DNA of 64,000 nucleotides, taken from NCBI RefSeq assembly GCF_035117555.1, contig NZ_JAYKPK010000011.1, positions 62,001 through 126,000 of the forward strand. Reading direction: 5' to 3'. The notes beneath the pieces were generated by a model that was not told the DNA's origin, made no database searches, and saw only the letters and a list, made by a program, of their open reading frames with translations. Numbering within the stretch: position 1 is the first letter of the stretch; every line of letters begins with the position of its first letter. A program made the translations under genes and the position numbers. This document shows, in pieces, positions 16,253-25,103 of the stretch. The stretch comes from Yoonia sp035117555. GTDB taxonomy: Bacteria; Pseudomonadota; Alphaproteobacteria; Rhodobacterales; Rhodobacteraceae.

Positions 16253-17347
16253 TCACGACAATGCGGCGGCGAAATCGTCATAGCCGAAATCGCGCACCAG
16301 CCGTATGGTTCCATCCAGTTCGCGGATCGCGATACCCGGCATCTTGACCCCGTTAAACCAGTTCTTCTTGACGATTGTGTAACCGGCAGCATCCTGAAAC
16401 GAAAGCCGGTCCCCGGCCTGCAAAGGTGCCGGAAAGCGGAATTCACCAAAGATATCGCCCGCCAGACAGGATTTGCCGCAGATCATCCATTCATGATCGC
16501 CGGTGTTCGGTGCCATTTTCGCGGATTCGCGGTAGATCAGCAGATCGAGCATATGCGCCTCGACCGAGCTGTCGACGATGGCAAGGTTCTTGCCGTTATG
16601 CATCGTGTCCAGCACGGTCACTTCGAGCGTTGCGGCCCCAGTGATCGCCGCCTCGCCGGGTTCCAGATAGACCTGCACACCATAAGTGGCGGCAAAGTCT
16701 TTCAACCGCGCGGCAAGCTGGTCAAGCGGATAGCCTTCGCCGGTGAAATGGATACCGCCACCAAGGCTGATCCAATCCATCTTGTGCAGGGTGTCGCCGA
16801 AACGATCCTCGATCAGCGTCAACATTTCATCAAAGCGGGCGAAACTGTCGTTTTCGCAATTGTTGTGGAACATCAGCCCGCTGATCTGATCGGCGATACC
16901 GGCAATCGCAGCCGGATCATGTTCGCCCAGACGGCTGAATGGGCGCGCCGGATCGGCGAGATCAAAGTCAGAGGTGGACACACCGGGATTGACCCGCAAA
17001 CCGCGGATATGCCCCTGCGACACGGCGTTGAATTTCGTCAATTGCCCGATGGAATTGAAGATGATCTTGTCGGAACAGGACAGCACCTGATCGATTTCAT
17101 GATCGGCATAGGCGACGGAATAAGCATGTGTTTCGCCGGGGAATTTTTCACGGCCCAGCCGCACTTCGTAAAGCGATGAAGAGGTCGAACCATCCATATA
17201 GTCTGACATGAAATCAAACACCGACCATGCAGCGAAACATTTCAGCGCCAGCAGGCATTTGGCACCGGATGCCTCGCGCAGATAGGCGATCTTTTCCAGA
17301 TTGGGCAGCAGGCGGGATTTGTCGATCAGATAGTAGGGCGTTTGCAA
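16253..17347 (-). CDS. nspC: Carboxynorspermidine decarboxylase
   Basis: About 364 residues of the alanine-racemase-fold PLP decarboxylase family, NspC type. It removes the carboxyl group from carboxy(nor)spermidine to give the free polyamine. N-terminal TPYYLIDKSRLLPNLEKIAYLR and ALKCFAAWSVFDFM (with the PLP Lys) are typical, as are LEPGEAAITGAATLEVTVLD and MICGKSCLAGDIFGEF, the latter carrying the Cys of the active site. The start is uncertain: I place it at a TTG at 17347, giving MQTPYYLID, because upstream sequence to 17566 does not resemble the family; no strong ribosome-binding site is seen. It is first in a two-gene operon with the dehydrogenase. Confidence 0.85.
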   Translation of the reverse strand: MQTPYYLIDKSRLLPNLEKIAYLREASGAKCLLALKCFAAWSVFDFMSDYMDGSTSSSLYEVRLGREKFPGETHAYSVAYADHEIDQVLSCSDKIIFNSIGQLTKFNAVSQGHIRGLRVNPGVSTSDFDLADPARPFSRLGEHDPAAIAGIADQISGLMFHNNCENDSFARFDEMLTLIEDRFGDTLHKMDWISLGGGIHFTGEGYPLDQLAARLKDFAATYGVQVYLEPGEAAITGAATLEVTVLDTMHNGKNLAIVDSSVEAHMLDLLIYRESAKMAPNTGDHEWMICGKSCLAGDIFGEFRFPAPLQAGDRLSFQDAAGYTIVKKNWFNGVKMPGIAIRELDGTIRLVRDFGYDDFAAALS

Positions 17348-17587
17348 AACAAAAACTTTCGATAGGCCGGGGCACAGGCGGCAGAGGGGTCTGGGGCGTC
17401 GTGATCGCCACGGATGGTTTGCGCGCAGACTACCGCGTCTGGCGCGGGATCGAAAGTGGGCTTTGTCGCCGCTGACGGGTGGCACCATGACGCGCCGGAC
17501 GAAACCTACAGGATTTGGCTTTGCCACAGGCGCTTTGGCCCAAGCCGTGGTGTTGCAACGGCGCAATGCAACAAAACTGATACGTAA

Positions 17588-17605
17588 CTTTCATCGTTCT
17601 GTCAT
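17588..17605 (+). promoter_or_regulatory. Pho box (PhoB site) ahead of plcP-btaA-btaB
   Basis: CTTTCAT, four bases, CTGTCAT fits the alphaproteobacterial PhoB consensus CTGTCAT-N4-CTKTCAT, allowing for order, with the expected 11-base period. It is 45 bases upstream of the plcP start, within the 302-base gap 17348-17649, which otherwise holds nothing I can name. A further GTCAT at 17615-17619 is out of phase. It indicates induction under phosphate limitation. Confidence 0.8.
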
Positions 17606-17649
17606 GGCCGCGCGTCATGATTTGGCCATCAGCATGATTGGATCGCGTG

Positions 17650-18483
17650 ATGTCCTTTGACCAGTTACATGCTCCGGACCCGTCGCAAGGACGCACGTTG
17701 TTCCTGTCTGACCTGCATCTGGGTGCCTTGTCATCGCATGCAGAGCTTGTGCTGCGGTTTCTGCAACGCCACCCTGCCGATATCTATGTGCTGATCGGCG
17801 ATATCCTTGATCTTTGGCATCCGCTGCTGCCGCATTGGACAGCGCAGGATCAGGCGGTGATCGACCATTTGCGGGCCCGCGCCAAGGCCGGGGCCAAGCT
17901 GATCTATATCCGTGGCAACCATGACCCGGACCCGTCCAAAATCCCGCCGCATGCGTTTTTCGATGCGGTCTATCTGTCGTCCTACATCCACACCACGGCA
18001 CAAGGCCAGAATCTGCTGGTCGTGCATGGCGACGAGGCTGACAGCCGCCTGATCCGCCTGCATATGATGACCAGGCTGGGCAGTCTGATCGACCACGGTC
18101 TGCGCCGCTGTGACCGGGTGTTGCGCAAATTGTCGCGACGCCAGCCACAGGCGCGCAGCCTGATTGACCGGCTGGTGATGGCCTCCAACGCCTTGCGCTA
18201 TCGCGGGCGGGCTCATGAACGGCGGATTGTCGATCTGGCCCGTGCCAAAGGGCTGGATGGCGTGATCTGCGGCCATTTCCATATCGCGGCACTGCATAAT
18301 CATTTTGGCCTGACCTATGCCAATTGCGGCGATTGGGTCGACAGCATGACCGCAATTGAAGACCGGGGCGATGGCGTGCTGCGCCGCTTGGGTGGGCGCG
18401 ACTATGCCTTCAGCCTGCCCAAGACCCGCCCTTTTGCCGGTGATGCCCCCCAGCCCACAACACAGAAAGCGATGTCACAATGA
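17650..18483 (+). CDS. plcP: PlcP-type metallophosphoesterase (phospholipase C for lipid remodelling)
   Basis: A 277-residue calcineurin-like phosphoesterase. Metal-binding motifs are in order: FLSDLHLG, IGDILDLW, RGNHDPDP, VVHGDEAD and CGHFHIAAL. It resembles LpxH-like UDP-diacylglucosamine hydrolases, but the alphaproteobacterial PlcP family, which cuts phosphatidylcholine and phosphatidylethanolamine to diacylglycerol during phosphate starvation, has the same fold. The downstream btaA overlap (ATGA) and the Pho box upstream favour PlcP. The diacylglycerol released is the acceptor for BtaA. An in-frame TTG at 17638 is the only alternative nearby start. Confidence 0.8.
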   Translation: MSFDQLHAPDPSQGRTLFLSDLHLGALSSHAELVLRFLQRHPADIYVLIGDILDLWHPLLPHWTAQDQAVIDHLRARAKAGAKLIYIRGNHDPDPSKIPPHAFFDAVYLSSYIHTTAQGQNLLVVHGDEADSRLIRLHMMTRLGSLIDHGLRRCDRVLRKLSRRQPQARSLIDRLVMASNALRYRGRAHERRIVDLARAKGLDGVICGHFHIAALHNHFGLTYANCGDWVDSMTAIEDRGDGVLRRLGGRDYAFSLPKTRPFAGDAPQPTTQKAMSQ

Positions 18484-19703
18484 CCGATGCCACCAATGTC
18501 ACGCAGCAACTTGGGGCCGCGGTTTATCAAAACCCGCGCCTGAACCTGACCGGGTTGCACGAACGCCTGTTCGCGCGGTTGTTCGAGGGCTTGGTTTACG
18601 CCCAGATCTGGGAAGATCCTGTGGCAGATATGAATGCGATGGCGCTGCCAGCGGGCGCGGATATGATCTGCATTGCCTCTGGCGGCTGCAATGCGATGTC
18701 TTATCTGACGACTGATCCGGCCTCTGTCACTGCGGTCGATCTGTCGCCCGCGCATATCGCCTTGCTGCGGCTGAAGGTGGCGGCGGCACAGAATCTTGAC
18801 CAGACCGAATTCTTTGATCTGTTCGGCCATGCCGACCGGCCCGGCAATCCGGCGCTGATCCGTGACAAGCTCGCGCCGCACCTGGATGCCAAAAGCCGTG
18901 CCTTCTGGGCCGCGCGCAGTCTGGGGCGCAAGCGGGCGGCGATGTTCGCGCGCGGCTTTTACCGACATGGCGTATTGGGGCGGTTCATCGGCACGATCCA
19001 TCTGCTGGCAAAGCTGGCGCGGGTCGATTTCCGCCCGCTGCTGGACGCGCCAACGCTGGACGCGCAGCGCCATTTTCATGCGACAGTGATTGACCCCTTG
19101 TTCGACAAACGCATCGTGCGGGTGCTGGCGCGCCAGCGGTCGTCGTTGTTTGGCCTTGGCATCCCGCCTGCGCAATATGACAAGCTCGCCGCTGACGGCG
19201 GGGGCGAGGTCATTGCCGTCCTGCGCGAGCGTATCCGCCGTCTGGTCTGCGATTTTCCGGTGAAAGAGAATTACTTTCTCTGGCAGGCGTTCAACCGGGG
19301 CTATGCTGCGGCAGAGGATGCCGCCCTGCCGCCTTATCTGGCGCCACAGAATTTTGCGGATATCGCGGCCCGTGCTGACAGGGTCCAGCCCTTGAACCAA
19401 TCCCTGACCGATCATCTGGCGACGCGGGCCGAGGGCAGTCTTGACGCCTATGTCCTGCTGGATGCGCAGGACTGGATGAATGACGCGCAGCTTGCCGCCC
19501 TTTGGGCGCAGATCACACGCACCGCCCGCCCCGGCGCGCGGGTGCTGTTCCGCACGGGCGGCGCTGCCGATATTCTGCCGGGCCGGGTGCCTGCCGATCT
19601 GCTGACGCGCTGGCGCTATGATGCGCAGGCATCGGCCCTTGGGTTTGCGCAGGACCGCTCTGCGATTTACGGGGGCGTGCATCTGTATCGCTTTGCAGGT
19701 TAA
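18480..19703 (+). CDS. btaA: BtaA, diacylglycerol 3-amino-3-carboxypropyltransferase
   Basis: A 407-residue DUF3419/BtaA protein. It transfers the 3-amino-3-carboxypropyl group of S-adenosylmethionine to diacylglycerol, the first step of the betaine lipid DGTS. The N-terminal half contains LVYAQIWEDPVADMNAM and a SAM-binding stretch CIASGGCNAMSYLTTDPASVTAVDLSPAHIALLRLK; the C-terminal half ends in a second methyltransferase-like region with TARPGARVLFRTGG. It starts in an ATGA overlap with plcP and is followed after three bases by btaB. Confidence 0.92.
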   Translation: MTDATNVTQQLGAAVYQNPRLNLTGLHERLFARLFEGLVYAQIWEDPVADMNAMALPAGADMICIASGGCNAMSYLTTDPASVTAVDLSPAHIALLRLKVAAAQNLDQTEFFDLFGHADRPGNPALIRDKLAPHLDAKSRAFWAARSLGRKRAAMFARGFYRHGVLGRFIGTIHLLAKLARVDFRPLLDAPTLDAQRHFHATVIDPLFDKRIVRVLARQRSSLFGLGIPPAQYDKLAADGGGEVIAVLRERIRRLVCDFPVKENYFLWQAFNRGYAAAEDAALPPYLAPQNFADIAARADRVQPLNQSLTDHLATRAEGSLDAYVLLDAQDWMNDAQLAALWAQITRTARPGARVLFRTGGAADILPGRVPADLLTRWRYDAQASALGFAQDRSAIYGGVHLYRFAG

Positions 19704-19706
19704 GCC

Positions 19707-20348
19707 ATGGCCGACGCATCGCATGCCGAGTTGATGGATCAGACCTATCGCTATCAGCGGCGCATCTATGACGCGACGCGGGCGTTTTATCTGCTGGGAC
19801 GGGATCATCTGATCGCACATCTGGACCCGCCCAAAGGCGGAAAGGTGCTGGAAATCGCCTGCGGCACCGGGCGCAATCTTGACCATATCGCGCGGCGCTA
19901 CCCGGACAGCGTGTTATACGGGCTGGATATTTCAGAAGAGATGCTGCGCAGTGCGCGCGCCAAACTGGGTGACCGCGCGGTGTTGGCGCAGGGCGATGCC
20001 TGTCATTTCGACCCAAACCTGCTGTTCGGCGTGGCACAATTTGACCGGATCATCTTTTCCTACAGCCTGTCGATGATCCCCGACTGGACCGGTGCCTTGG
20101 CGCAAGCGTTGCAGCATCTGGCCCCGGGTGGCAGCCTGCATCTGGTGGATTTCGGTCGCCAGCACCGGCTGCCCGGTCTGGCAAAGCGGGGACTGAATGC
20201 GTGGCTGGCGCGGTTCCATGTCAGCCCGCGCCACGATCTGCCGCAGATCGTGGCGGATCTGACGGCGCGCCACGGGCTGACCCTGCAAGTCACCGACCTG
20301 CATGGCAGCTATGCCCAACACGCGGTGCTGGGCCCGCGCAAAGCATAG
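19707..20348 (+). CDS. btaB: BtaB, diacylglycerylhomoserine N-methyltransferase
   Basis: A 213-residue class I SAM-dependent methyltransferase. Motif I is VLEIACGTGRNLDHIA, followed by LYGLDISEEMLRSARAKLG; the post-motif FDRIIFSYSLSMIPDW fits the BtaB group. It methylates diacylglycerylhomoserine three times to give the betaine lipid DGTS, a phosphorus-free replacement for phosphatidylcholine. It closes the plcP-btaA-btaB operon and faces a convergent Nudix gene 22 bases away, with no clear terminator between. Confidence 0.9.
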   Translation: MADASHAELMDQTYRYQRRIYDATRAFYLLGRDHLIAHLDPPKGGKVLEIACGTGRNLDHIARRYPDSVLYGLDISEEMLRSARAKLGDRAVLAQGDACHFDPNLLFGVAQFDRIIFSYSLSMIPDWTGALAQALQHLAPGGSLHLVDFGRQHRLPGLAKRGLNAWLARFHVSPRHDLPQIVADLTARHGLTLQVTDLHGSYAQHAVLGPRKA

Positions 20349-20370
20349 GACCAGAGGCCGCCGACAAACC

Positions 20371-21153
20371 TTATACCGGCACGGCGGCAGGATGCCGGGC
20401 TATCAGATCCCGCAGGATCAGATAGGAGCTGAACTTGAACTGATCTGGATCGTTCAGCAGGGCTTTGAGGTCGGGCAACGGCAGTCTTGCACTTTCCTCG
20501 ATCTCGCCATCATGGCAGATTGCGCGGAAATCTTCGGGCAGGGTGAGGTCGTAGATCACCAGCAATTCCTGATGAAAACCACGATCAGACACATATTGCA
20601 CCGCCATATCGCCGACCCGGCGCAACTGCGCCAGATTCTGCGGTCTGATCCCCGCCTCTTCCCAGCCTTCTTTTTCGGCAGTCTGCGCGATGCTGTATCC
20701 GACGGCCCGCCCGCCCGCGATCAGCGTGTCCCAGCGTCCGGGGTTCGAGGGTGCCTGCCGCGCGCGTCTGGATATCCAGACCAGCGGGCCGCTGCCGCCC
20801 GCCGTTTCGACCAGCCCGTTGATATGCACCTTTTGCGCCCAGAACCCCAGAATGCGCAGCGCGGACCGGTCCAACTGCGCGACCTCGGCCCCTTGCGGAC
20901 CCATGGTGACAGGCATCTGTTCATGCCGTGGCGGTTCGATCCAGCGCTGGCGGAACAATTCCTCGCGGATATCCTCCAGCCGGGTGGTCGGATCACCGGC
21001 GTGCAGGCTCAGGCGCGCGGTGTCGGCCAGCAAGCCGCGCCGCAGCAAATGGTCGGCGACCGGCATATTCACCGCACCCAAAGGGTCGGGATGGTCGGGA
21101 AAATGTAAAGGCCGGAACGCGGTTGCACGATGGTCGGGCATCATTGGTGGCAT
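20371..21153 (-). CDS. Nudix hydrolase with DUF4743-like N-terminus
   Basis: A 260-residue protein with a DUF4743-type N-terminal part (about 1-115) and a Nudix domain (about 115-250). The Nudix box reads GRAVGYSIAQTAEKEGWEEAGI: the EExG core is present, but the first Glu is Ser and the Arg of RE is Lys, a degenerate form seen in this subfamily, related to yeast Tnr3-like proteins that act on oxidised thiamine diphosphates. Substrate is not predictable. The start is uncertain, 21153 or the ATG at 21144, as GGAG lies too close to the first. It is divergent from nothing and convergent with btaB, and 18 bases separate it from the ABC ATPase stop behind it. Confidence 0.75.
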   Translation of the reverse strand: MPPMMPDHRATAFRPLHFPDHPDPLGAVNMPVADHLLRRGLLADTARLSLHAGDPTTRLEDIREELFRQRWIEPPRHEQMPVTMGPQGAEVAQLDRSALRILGFWAQKVHINGLVETAGGSGPLVWISRRARQAPSNPGRWDTLIAGGRAVGYSIAQTAEKEGWEEAGIRPQNLAQLRRVGDMAVQYVSDRGFHQELLVIYDLTLPEDFRAICHDGEIEESARLPLPDLKALLNDPDQFKFSSYLILRDLIARHPAAVPV

Positions 21154-21171
21154 ATCTCCGAAGGTCGTCTA

Positions 21172-22251
21172 TCAAGGCTGGGCGAAAATAACGGCGGCAT
21201 CGCGGGGGAACCAGATATCGACCTGTGCGCCCTCGGCCAGCCGTTGCGGTGACATCAGGGCCAATGTTGCGTCCCCTGCCAGACCAAGGTCCAGCGTCAC
21301 GCGCCAGTCGCGCCCTTCGAACAGGCAGCGGCGCACATGGCCGGTCAGGCGGTTTTCGGCAGCGCGGTCCGATGCCTTGCCCAAACTGATGCTGCCCGGA
21401 TGCAGCATGACATTGACCGCATCGCCGGGTTGCGCCTCGCCAGCCAAGGCAGACCGCGGAAGGGTCACTGGCTGGCCGGCAATGGCCACCACAATGTCGG
21501 CCGGATCGGGCGCGGCCAGTAACCGCCCCGGCATCCGCGTGTCATAGCCCGCCAGCGTGGCGATCCAGGCAGACCGTGGCCGCGCGAACAAATCCTGCGG
21601 CGGGCCCGATTGTTCGATCTCGCCGGTGCGCATGACGACCAGCAGGTCGGCGAAGGAACAGGCCTCCAGCGGGTCATGGGTGACGTAGAGCACGGTCTTG
21701 CCGACGCGGGCAAAGAGATCGGCAAATTCCATCCGCATATCGAGCCGCAGTTGCACATCAAGGTTTGACAAAGGTTCATCCAGCAACAGCAGGTCCGGGT
21801 CCGTGGCCAAGGCGCGCGCAATCGCCACGCGCTGTTGCTGTCCGCCTGAAATCTGTGACGGCAGCCGGTCCGCCAATGCCGTGATCTGCATCTGGTCAAG
21901 GAGCGCTGCGACCCGCGCGTCACGTTCGGCGCGGGTCAGATGCGTCAGCCCATAGCCCACGATCTGCGCCACCCGCATATGCGGCCACAGCGCGTAATCC
22001 TGAAACACCATGTTCAACCGCCGTTTGCGCGCCTCCAGCGCCCAGCCGGGGCCGGACAGTTCCGTGCCCGCCAAGACGATCCGCCCCGCATCGGGCATAT
22101 CAAGCCCCGCGACCAGCCGCAGGATCGTCGATTTGCCGCAGCCCGACGGGCCGACGATGCAGGCGACCTGCCCTTCCGGCACCGTGAGCGAGACGCCGTT
22201 CAGCACTGTCTGGCCGTTGAATGCGCGGGTCAGCCCGTCAAGTGTCAGCAT
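21172..22251 (-). CDS. ABC transporter ATPase (FbpC-like)
   Basis: A 359-residue ATPase: Walker A GPSGCGKST, signature ISGGQQQRVAIARAL, Walker B LLLLDEPLSNLD, switch His in YVTHD, and a C-terminal TOBE-like regulatory extension from about residue 240. These are hallmarks of the ferric-iron/polyamine/thiamine importer class. Its start overlaps the permease gene end by 14 bases. It energises uptake with the permease and binding protein upstream. Iron is the commonest ligand of the class, but 2-aminoethylphosphonate and thiamine importers look alike. Confidence 0.88.
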   Translation of the reverse strand: MLTLDGLTRAFNGQTVLNGVSLTVPEGQVACIVGPSGCGKSTILRLVAGLDMPDAGRIVLAGTELSGPGWALEARKRRLNMVFQDYALWPHMRVAQIVGYGLTHLTRAERDARVAALLDQMQITALADRLPSQISGGQQQRVAIARALATDPDLLLLDEPLSNLDVQLRLDMRMEFADLFARVGKTVLYVTHDPLEACSFADLLVVMRTGEIEQSGPPQDLFARPRSAWIATLAGYDTRMPGRLLAAPDPADIVVAIAGQPVTLPRSALAGEAQPGDAVNVMLHPGSISLGKASDRAAENRLTGHVRRCLFEGRDWRVTLDLGLAGDATLALMSPQRLAEGAQVDIWFPRDAAVIFAQP

Positions 22252-24007
22252 CGGTTGTTCCTTTCGGGGTTTCTGTCTGGATCAGGCGGCGTAGCACAAA
22301 GCGGGCGGCGGCGCTGATCCCTGCGATGATCGCCACAGTGAGTCCGCCCGCCAGCAAGGTCGCGGCGGTGGCGGCGCCGAACTCACCTTGTTCAAAGGCG
22401 CGGTTGACATAGACTGGCAGCACGTCAAGCCGGGGTGGCCGCAGGATCGAGTTGATCGCAAGGTCGAACATCGCCGCACCAAAGGCGGTCAGCGTGGCCG
22501 AGACGAGCGCCGCCGCGATCAAGGGCACGACAATCGTGGCGATCCGCCGCCCCAGACCCGCGCCTTGCAGGGCAGCGGCCTGCAGCATCGTGGCGGGCAC
22601 CTGCGCCATGGCCCCCAACAGAACCCGCACGGCGATGGGCACCGCACCGGCGATCCCGGCCAGCACAAGGATGAACGGATGGCCGTAAAGCGACAGCCCG
22701 GCCCGGTCCATCAAGGGCGCGTTCCAGATGAAGATATAGCCGATCCCCAGCACCACGCCCGGCACCGCAAGGCTGAGCGTGCAGGTCAGGTCAATCAGCC
22801 GGTTCAGCCGGAAGCCCGAGAAGGTCATTACATAGGCTGCGGCGGCGGCGATGATGCCAGACCCGATGGCGGCCTGCGCGGCAATCACGGTCGAACTGCG
22901 CAAGGCCGACAGAAAGGCACCGCCGGTGTCGAGCACATAGGCGTAATGCCGCAGGGTCAGGTTATCCCAACTGATCCCTTGTGAAATCCGGTCGGTGAAA
23001 GACACCATGACGCTGGCCCCGATGGGAATGATCAACGCCAGCAACAGCGCGATCAAGGCGATCCCATTGGGCAGCAACGCAGTATTGCGCGCCGACATGG
23101 GTGCCAGTTTCGCCTTGCCCCCCAGAAAATCATAGCGGCGCCGTCGCAGGACGCGGAAATAGGCCATCACTGCCAGCAGCATGATCGCGGTGACGTAGAA
23201 TGCCATCACCCCTGCCAGATCGAACCGGATCGGTGATTGGTTGATCGCCACATAAATCGCATAGGTCAGGGTCGGAAAGCGGTAGGTCGTGGCCAAGGCC
23301 GCAGGCAGGCCGAAATCGCCCAACACGTCGATAAAGATCAGCAAGGCCCCCGACAGCACGGCAGGCAGCAGCATCGGCAGGCGCACTGTCCACAAGACCC
23401 GCAGCGGCCCGGCACCGTTCAGCCTTGCGGCATGGGTATAATCATCCATCCGCCATTGCAGCGCGGCAGAGACCGTCAGATAGGCGAAGGGAAAGGATTT
23501 CAGACTCATCACAACCGCAAGGCCCCAGGGGTTGAACACCAGATCGGGGACGAAGCCGAGCCCGAACCATTGGTTCGCAAGACCACCCCGGCTGGCGAAC
23601 AGGATCCAGCCTTGGGCAAGAATGAAAGACGGCAGGATGATGATCGCCCAGGCAGCGATATCCAGCACCGGACCCAGCGCCAGTCGCGAATTATGGCGCA
23701 GGATTGCCAGACCGCTGCCCATCAGCCCGCCGATCACGGCAGCGATTGAGGCCAGAAACAGCGAATTCCACAAGGCGCGCCGCCAAAGCGGACGTTCGAA
23801 GATTTCCAGCAAGCCACCAAAACCGATGCCCCGGCTTTGGCCGGAAAAAGCGCCCGGCATGAAAGCCTGCAGCAAAACAGCGGCCATCGGGGCCAGAACC
23901 AGAATAACCAGCACCAGCACGACAGAAATGCCGAGCCAATCTTCGGGCAGCAGGCGGTGGCGTGGCCGACGATCAGCGGTGGTCGGGGCGGCAGATGTAA
24001 GGGTCAT
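22238..24007 (-). CDS. ABC transporter permease, two fused FbpB-type domains
   Basis: A 589-residue inner-membrane protein with about 12 hydrophobic segments in two halves, each with a binding-protein-dependent permease EAA loop (VSAALQWRMDDYTHAARLNGAGPLR near residue 185-210 and the LLGAMAQVPATMLQAAALQGAGLGRR region near 480-505). Fused double permeases are typical for iron(III)- and aminoethylphosphonate-type importers. The ATG at 24007 has AGGA eight bases upstream; a TTG at 24025 is the other option. It lies 73 bases after the binding-protein gene and overlaps the ATPase gene. Confidence 0.88.
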   Translation of the reverse strand: MTLTSAAPTTADRRPRHRLLPEDWLGISVVLVLVILVLAPMAAVLLQAFMPGAFSGQSRGIGFGGLLEIFERPLWRRALWNSLFLASIAAVIGGLMGSGLAILRHNSRLALGPVLDIAAWAIIILPSFILAQGWILFASRGGLANQWFGLGFVPDLVFNPWGLAVVMSLKSFPFAYLTVSAALQWRMDDYTHAARLNGAGPLRVLWTVRLPMLLPAVLSGALLIFIDVLGDFGLPAALATTYRFPTLTYAIYVAINQSPIRFDLAGVMAFYVTAIMLLAVMAYFRVLRRRRYDFLGGKAKLAPMSARNTALLPNGIALIALLLALIIPIGASVMVSFTDRISQGISWDNLTLRHYAYVLDTGGAFLSALRSSTVIAAQAAIGSGIIAAAAAYVMTFSGFRLNRLIDLTCTLSLAVPGVVLGIGYIFIWNAPLMDRAGLSLYGHPFILVLAGIAGAVPIAVRVLLGAMAQVPATMLQAAALQGAGLGRRIATIVVPLIAAALVSATLTAFGAAMFDLAINSILRPPRLDVLPVYVNRAFEQGEFGAATAATLLAGGLTVAIIAGISAAARFVLRRLIQTETPKGTTDADT

Positions 24008-24080
24008 GGCAGAATCCTGCGACAAGCTGAGGCAAGGATGGCCGGTCGCCCGGCCATCCGCTGAAAGCCCGTGATGAGCC

Positions 24081-25103
24081 TTAGTTCAGCGCCTGATCGG
24101 CGAACCAGGTCTTGATGTCGGCTTCATGTTCGACGGCAAAATCATCCGAGGCGACAAGGTAACGTTGCCCCTCTGGCGGGCCATCGGGCCGACGTACGGC
24201 ACCTGTGACAGTCGGTTCAAACTTGCCGTCCGACGGGATCGCTGCGGCCAGATGGCTTTGCGTGTCGGGTTCCAGCAGCCAGTCAACGAAGGCTTTCGCC
24301 GCTTCTGGCCGCGCTGTGCTGGCGCTGATGCCGACACCGCGCACTACGCCGGGCGCGCCATCTTCGGGCCAGACGACGCTGACCGGCACTTCGCCTTCGG
24401 CCATCACCGTATAGGCGACCTGCGAGGTGATCAGCGCCAGCGAGATATCGCCCGAGGCCAAGGCAGCGCCTGTCGGCCCGTTGGTGCGGAACACCCGCAT
24501 GCCATTTTCAAAGAAGCTGGTGAACAGATCGCGCGCGCCTTGATCACCCAGTTCTTCAAAGAATTGCGCGACGCAAGGATAGGCCGGGGCCGCGACTGCC
24601 GGATCGGCCATACCGAATTGCCCGTTGAAACGCGGATCGGCCAGATCGGCAAAAGCGGTTGGCGGTGTCTCGACCAGATCGGTCCGGTAAAGCATCACGC
24701 AGGAGGCGGCGAGACCAATGGGGAACCATGACCGGTTTTCGGGCAGATAGGTCTGACCGATCTCGTTGAGGTTGCCGAGATTGGCAGGTTCCACCCCGCG
24801 CAGCAAAGCCTCTTGCTGGTCGAGCATGTGGAAGGTGTAGGAGCCGTTGAAGATCAGCACATCCCATTGCGGGTTGGCGGCTTCGGCGGCGATCCGGGCG
24901 AGGATTTCACCACCCGACATCTGCACGACATCAACCTCGCGGCCGGTGTCGGCCTCGAAACGGTCGGTGATCGCGCCTTCGAAATCATTGGTATAAAGCA
25001 CAAGCGGGCCTGCCGCATCCTGTGCTGCCACGGGCAGGGCAAGAGCGGTGGCAGTGGTCAGGGCTGCCGTGCCGAGAACTGTCTGGAAAGGGGTCATGGG
25101 CAT
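24081..25103 (-). CDS. Periplasmic solute-binding protein, family 1 (iron(III)-like)
   Basis: A 340-residue binding protein starting MPMTPFQT with a clear signal peptide (hydrophobic TAALTTATALALPVAAQ). The mature part follows the FbpA/PotD-like pattern: LVLYTNDFEGAITDRFEADTG, VDVVQMSGGEILARI, then PTAFADLADPRFNGQFGMADP and a GDISLALITSQVAY hinge region. It delivers substrate to the fused permease and ATPase downstream. It has its own plausible start at 25103 (or 25097), with a weak GAAAG upstream, but no stop codon separates it from the LysR regulator upstream. Ligand unknown; tyrosine-pair iron ligands are not obvious. Confidence 0.82.
   Translation of the reverse strand: MPMTPFQTVLGTAALTTATALALPVAAQDAAGPLVLYTNDFEGAITDRFEADTGREVDVVQMSGGEILARIAAEAANPQWDVLIFNGSYTFHMLDQQEALLRGVEPANLGNLNEIGQTYLPENRSWFPIGLAASCVMLYRTDLVETPPTAFADLADPRFNGQFGMADPAVAAPAYPCVAQFFEELGDQGARDLFTSFFENGMRVFRTNGPTGAALASGDISLALITSQVAYTVMAEGEVPVSVVWPEDGAPGVVRGVGISASTARPEAAKAFVDWLLEPDTQSHLAAAIPSDGKFEPTVTGAVRRPDGPPEGQRYLVASDDFAVEHEADIKTWFADQALN

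Noticed and set aside
17348..17587. Possible gene remnant between nspC and plcP
   Set aside because: Short protein-like stretches occur on the plus strand in shifting frames, but I could not assign a family and no start signal fits. I treat the region as intergenic.
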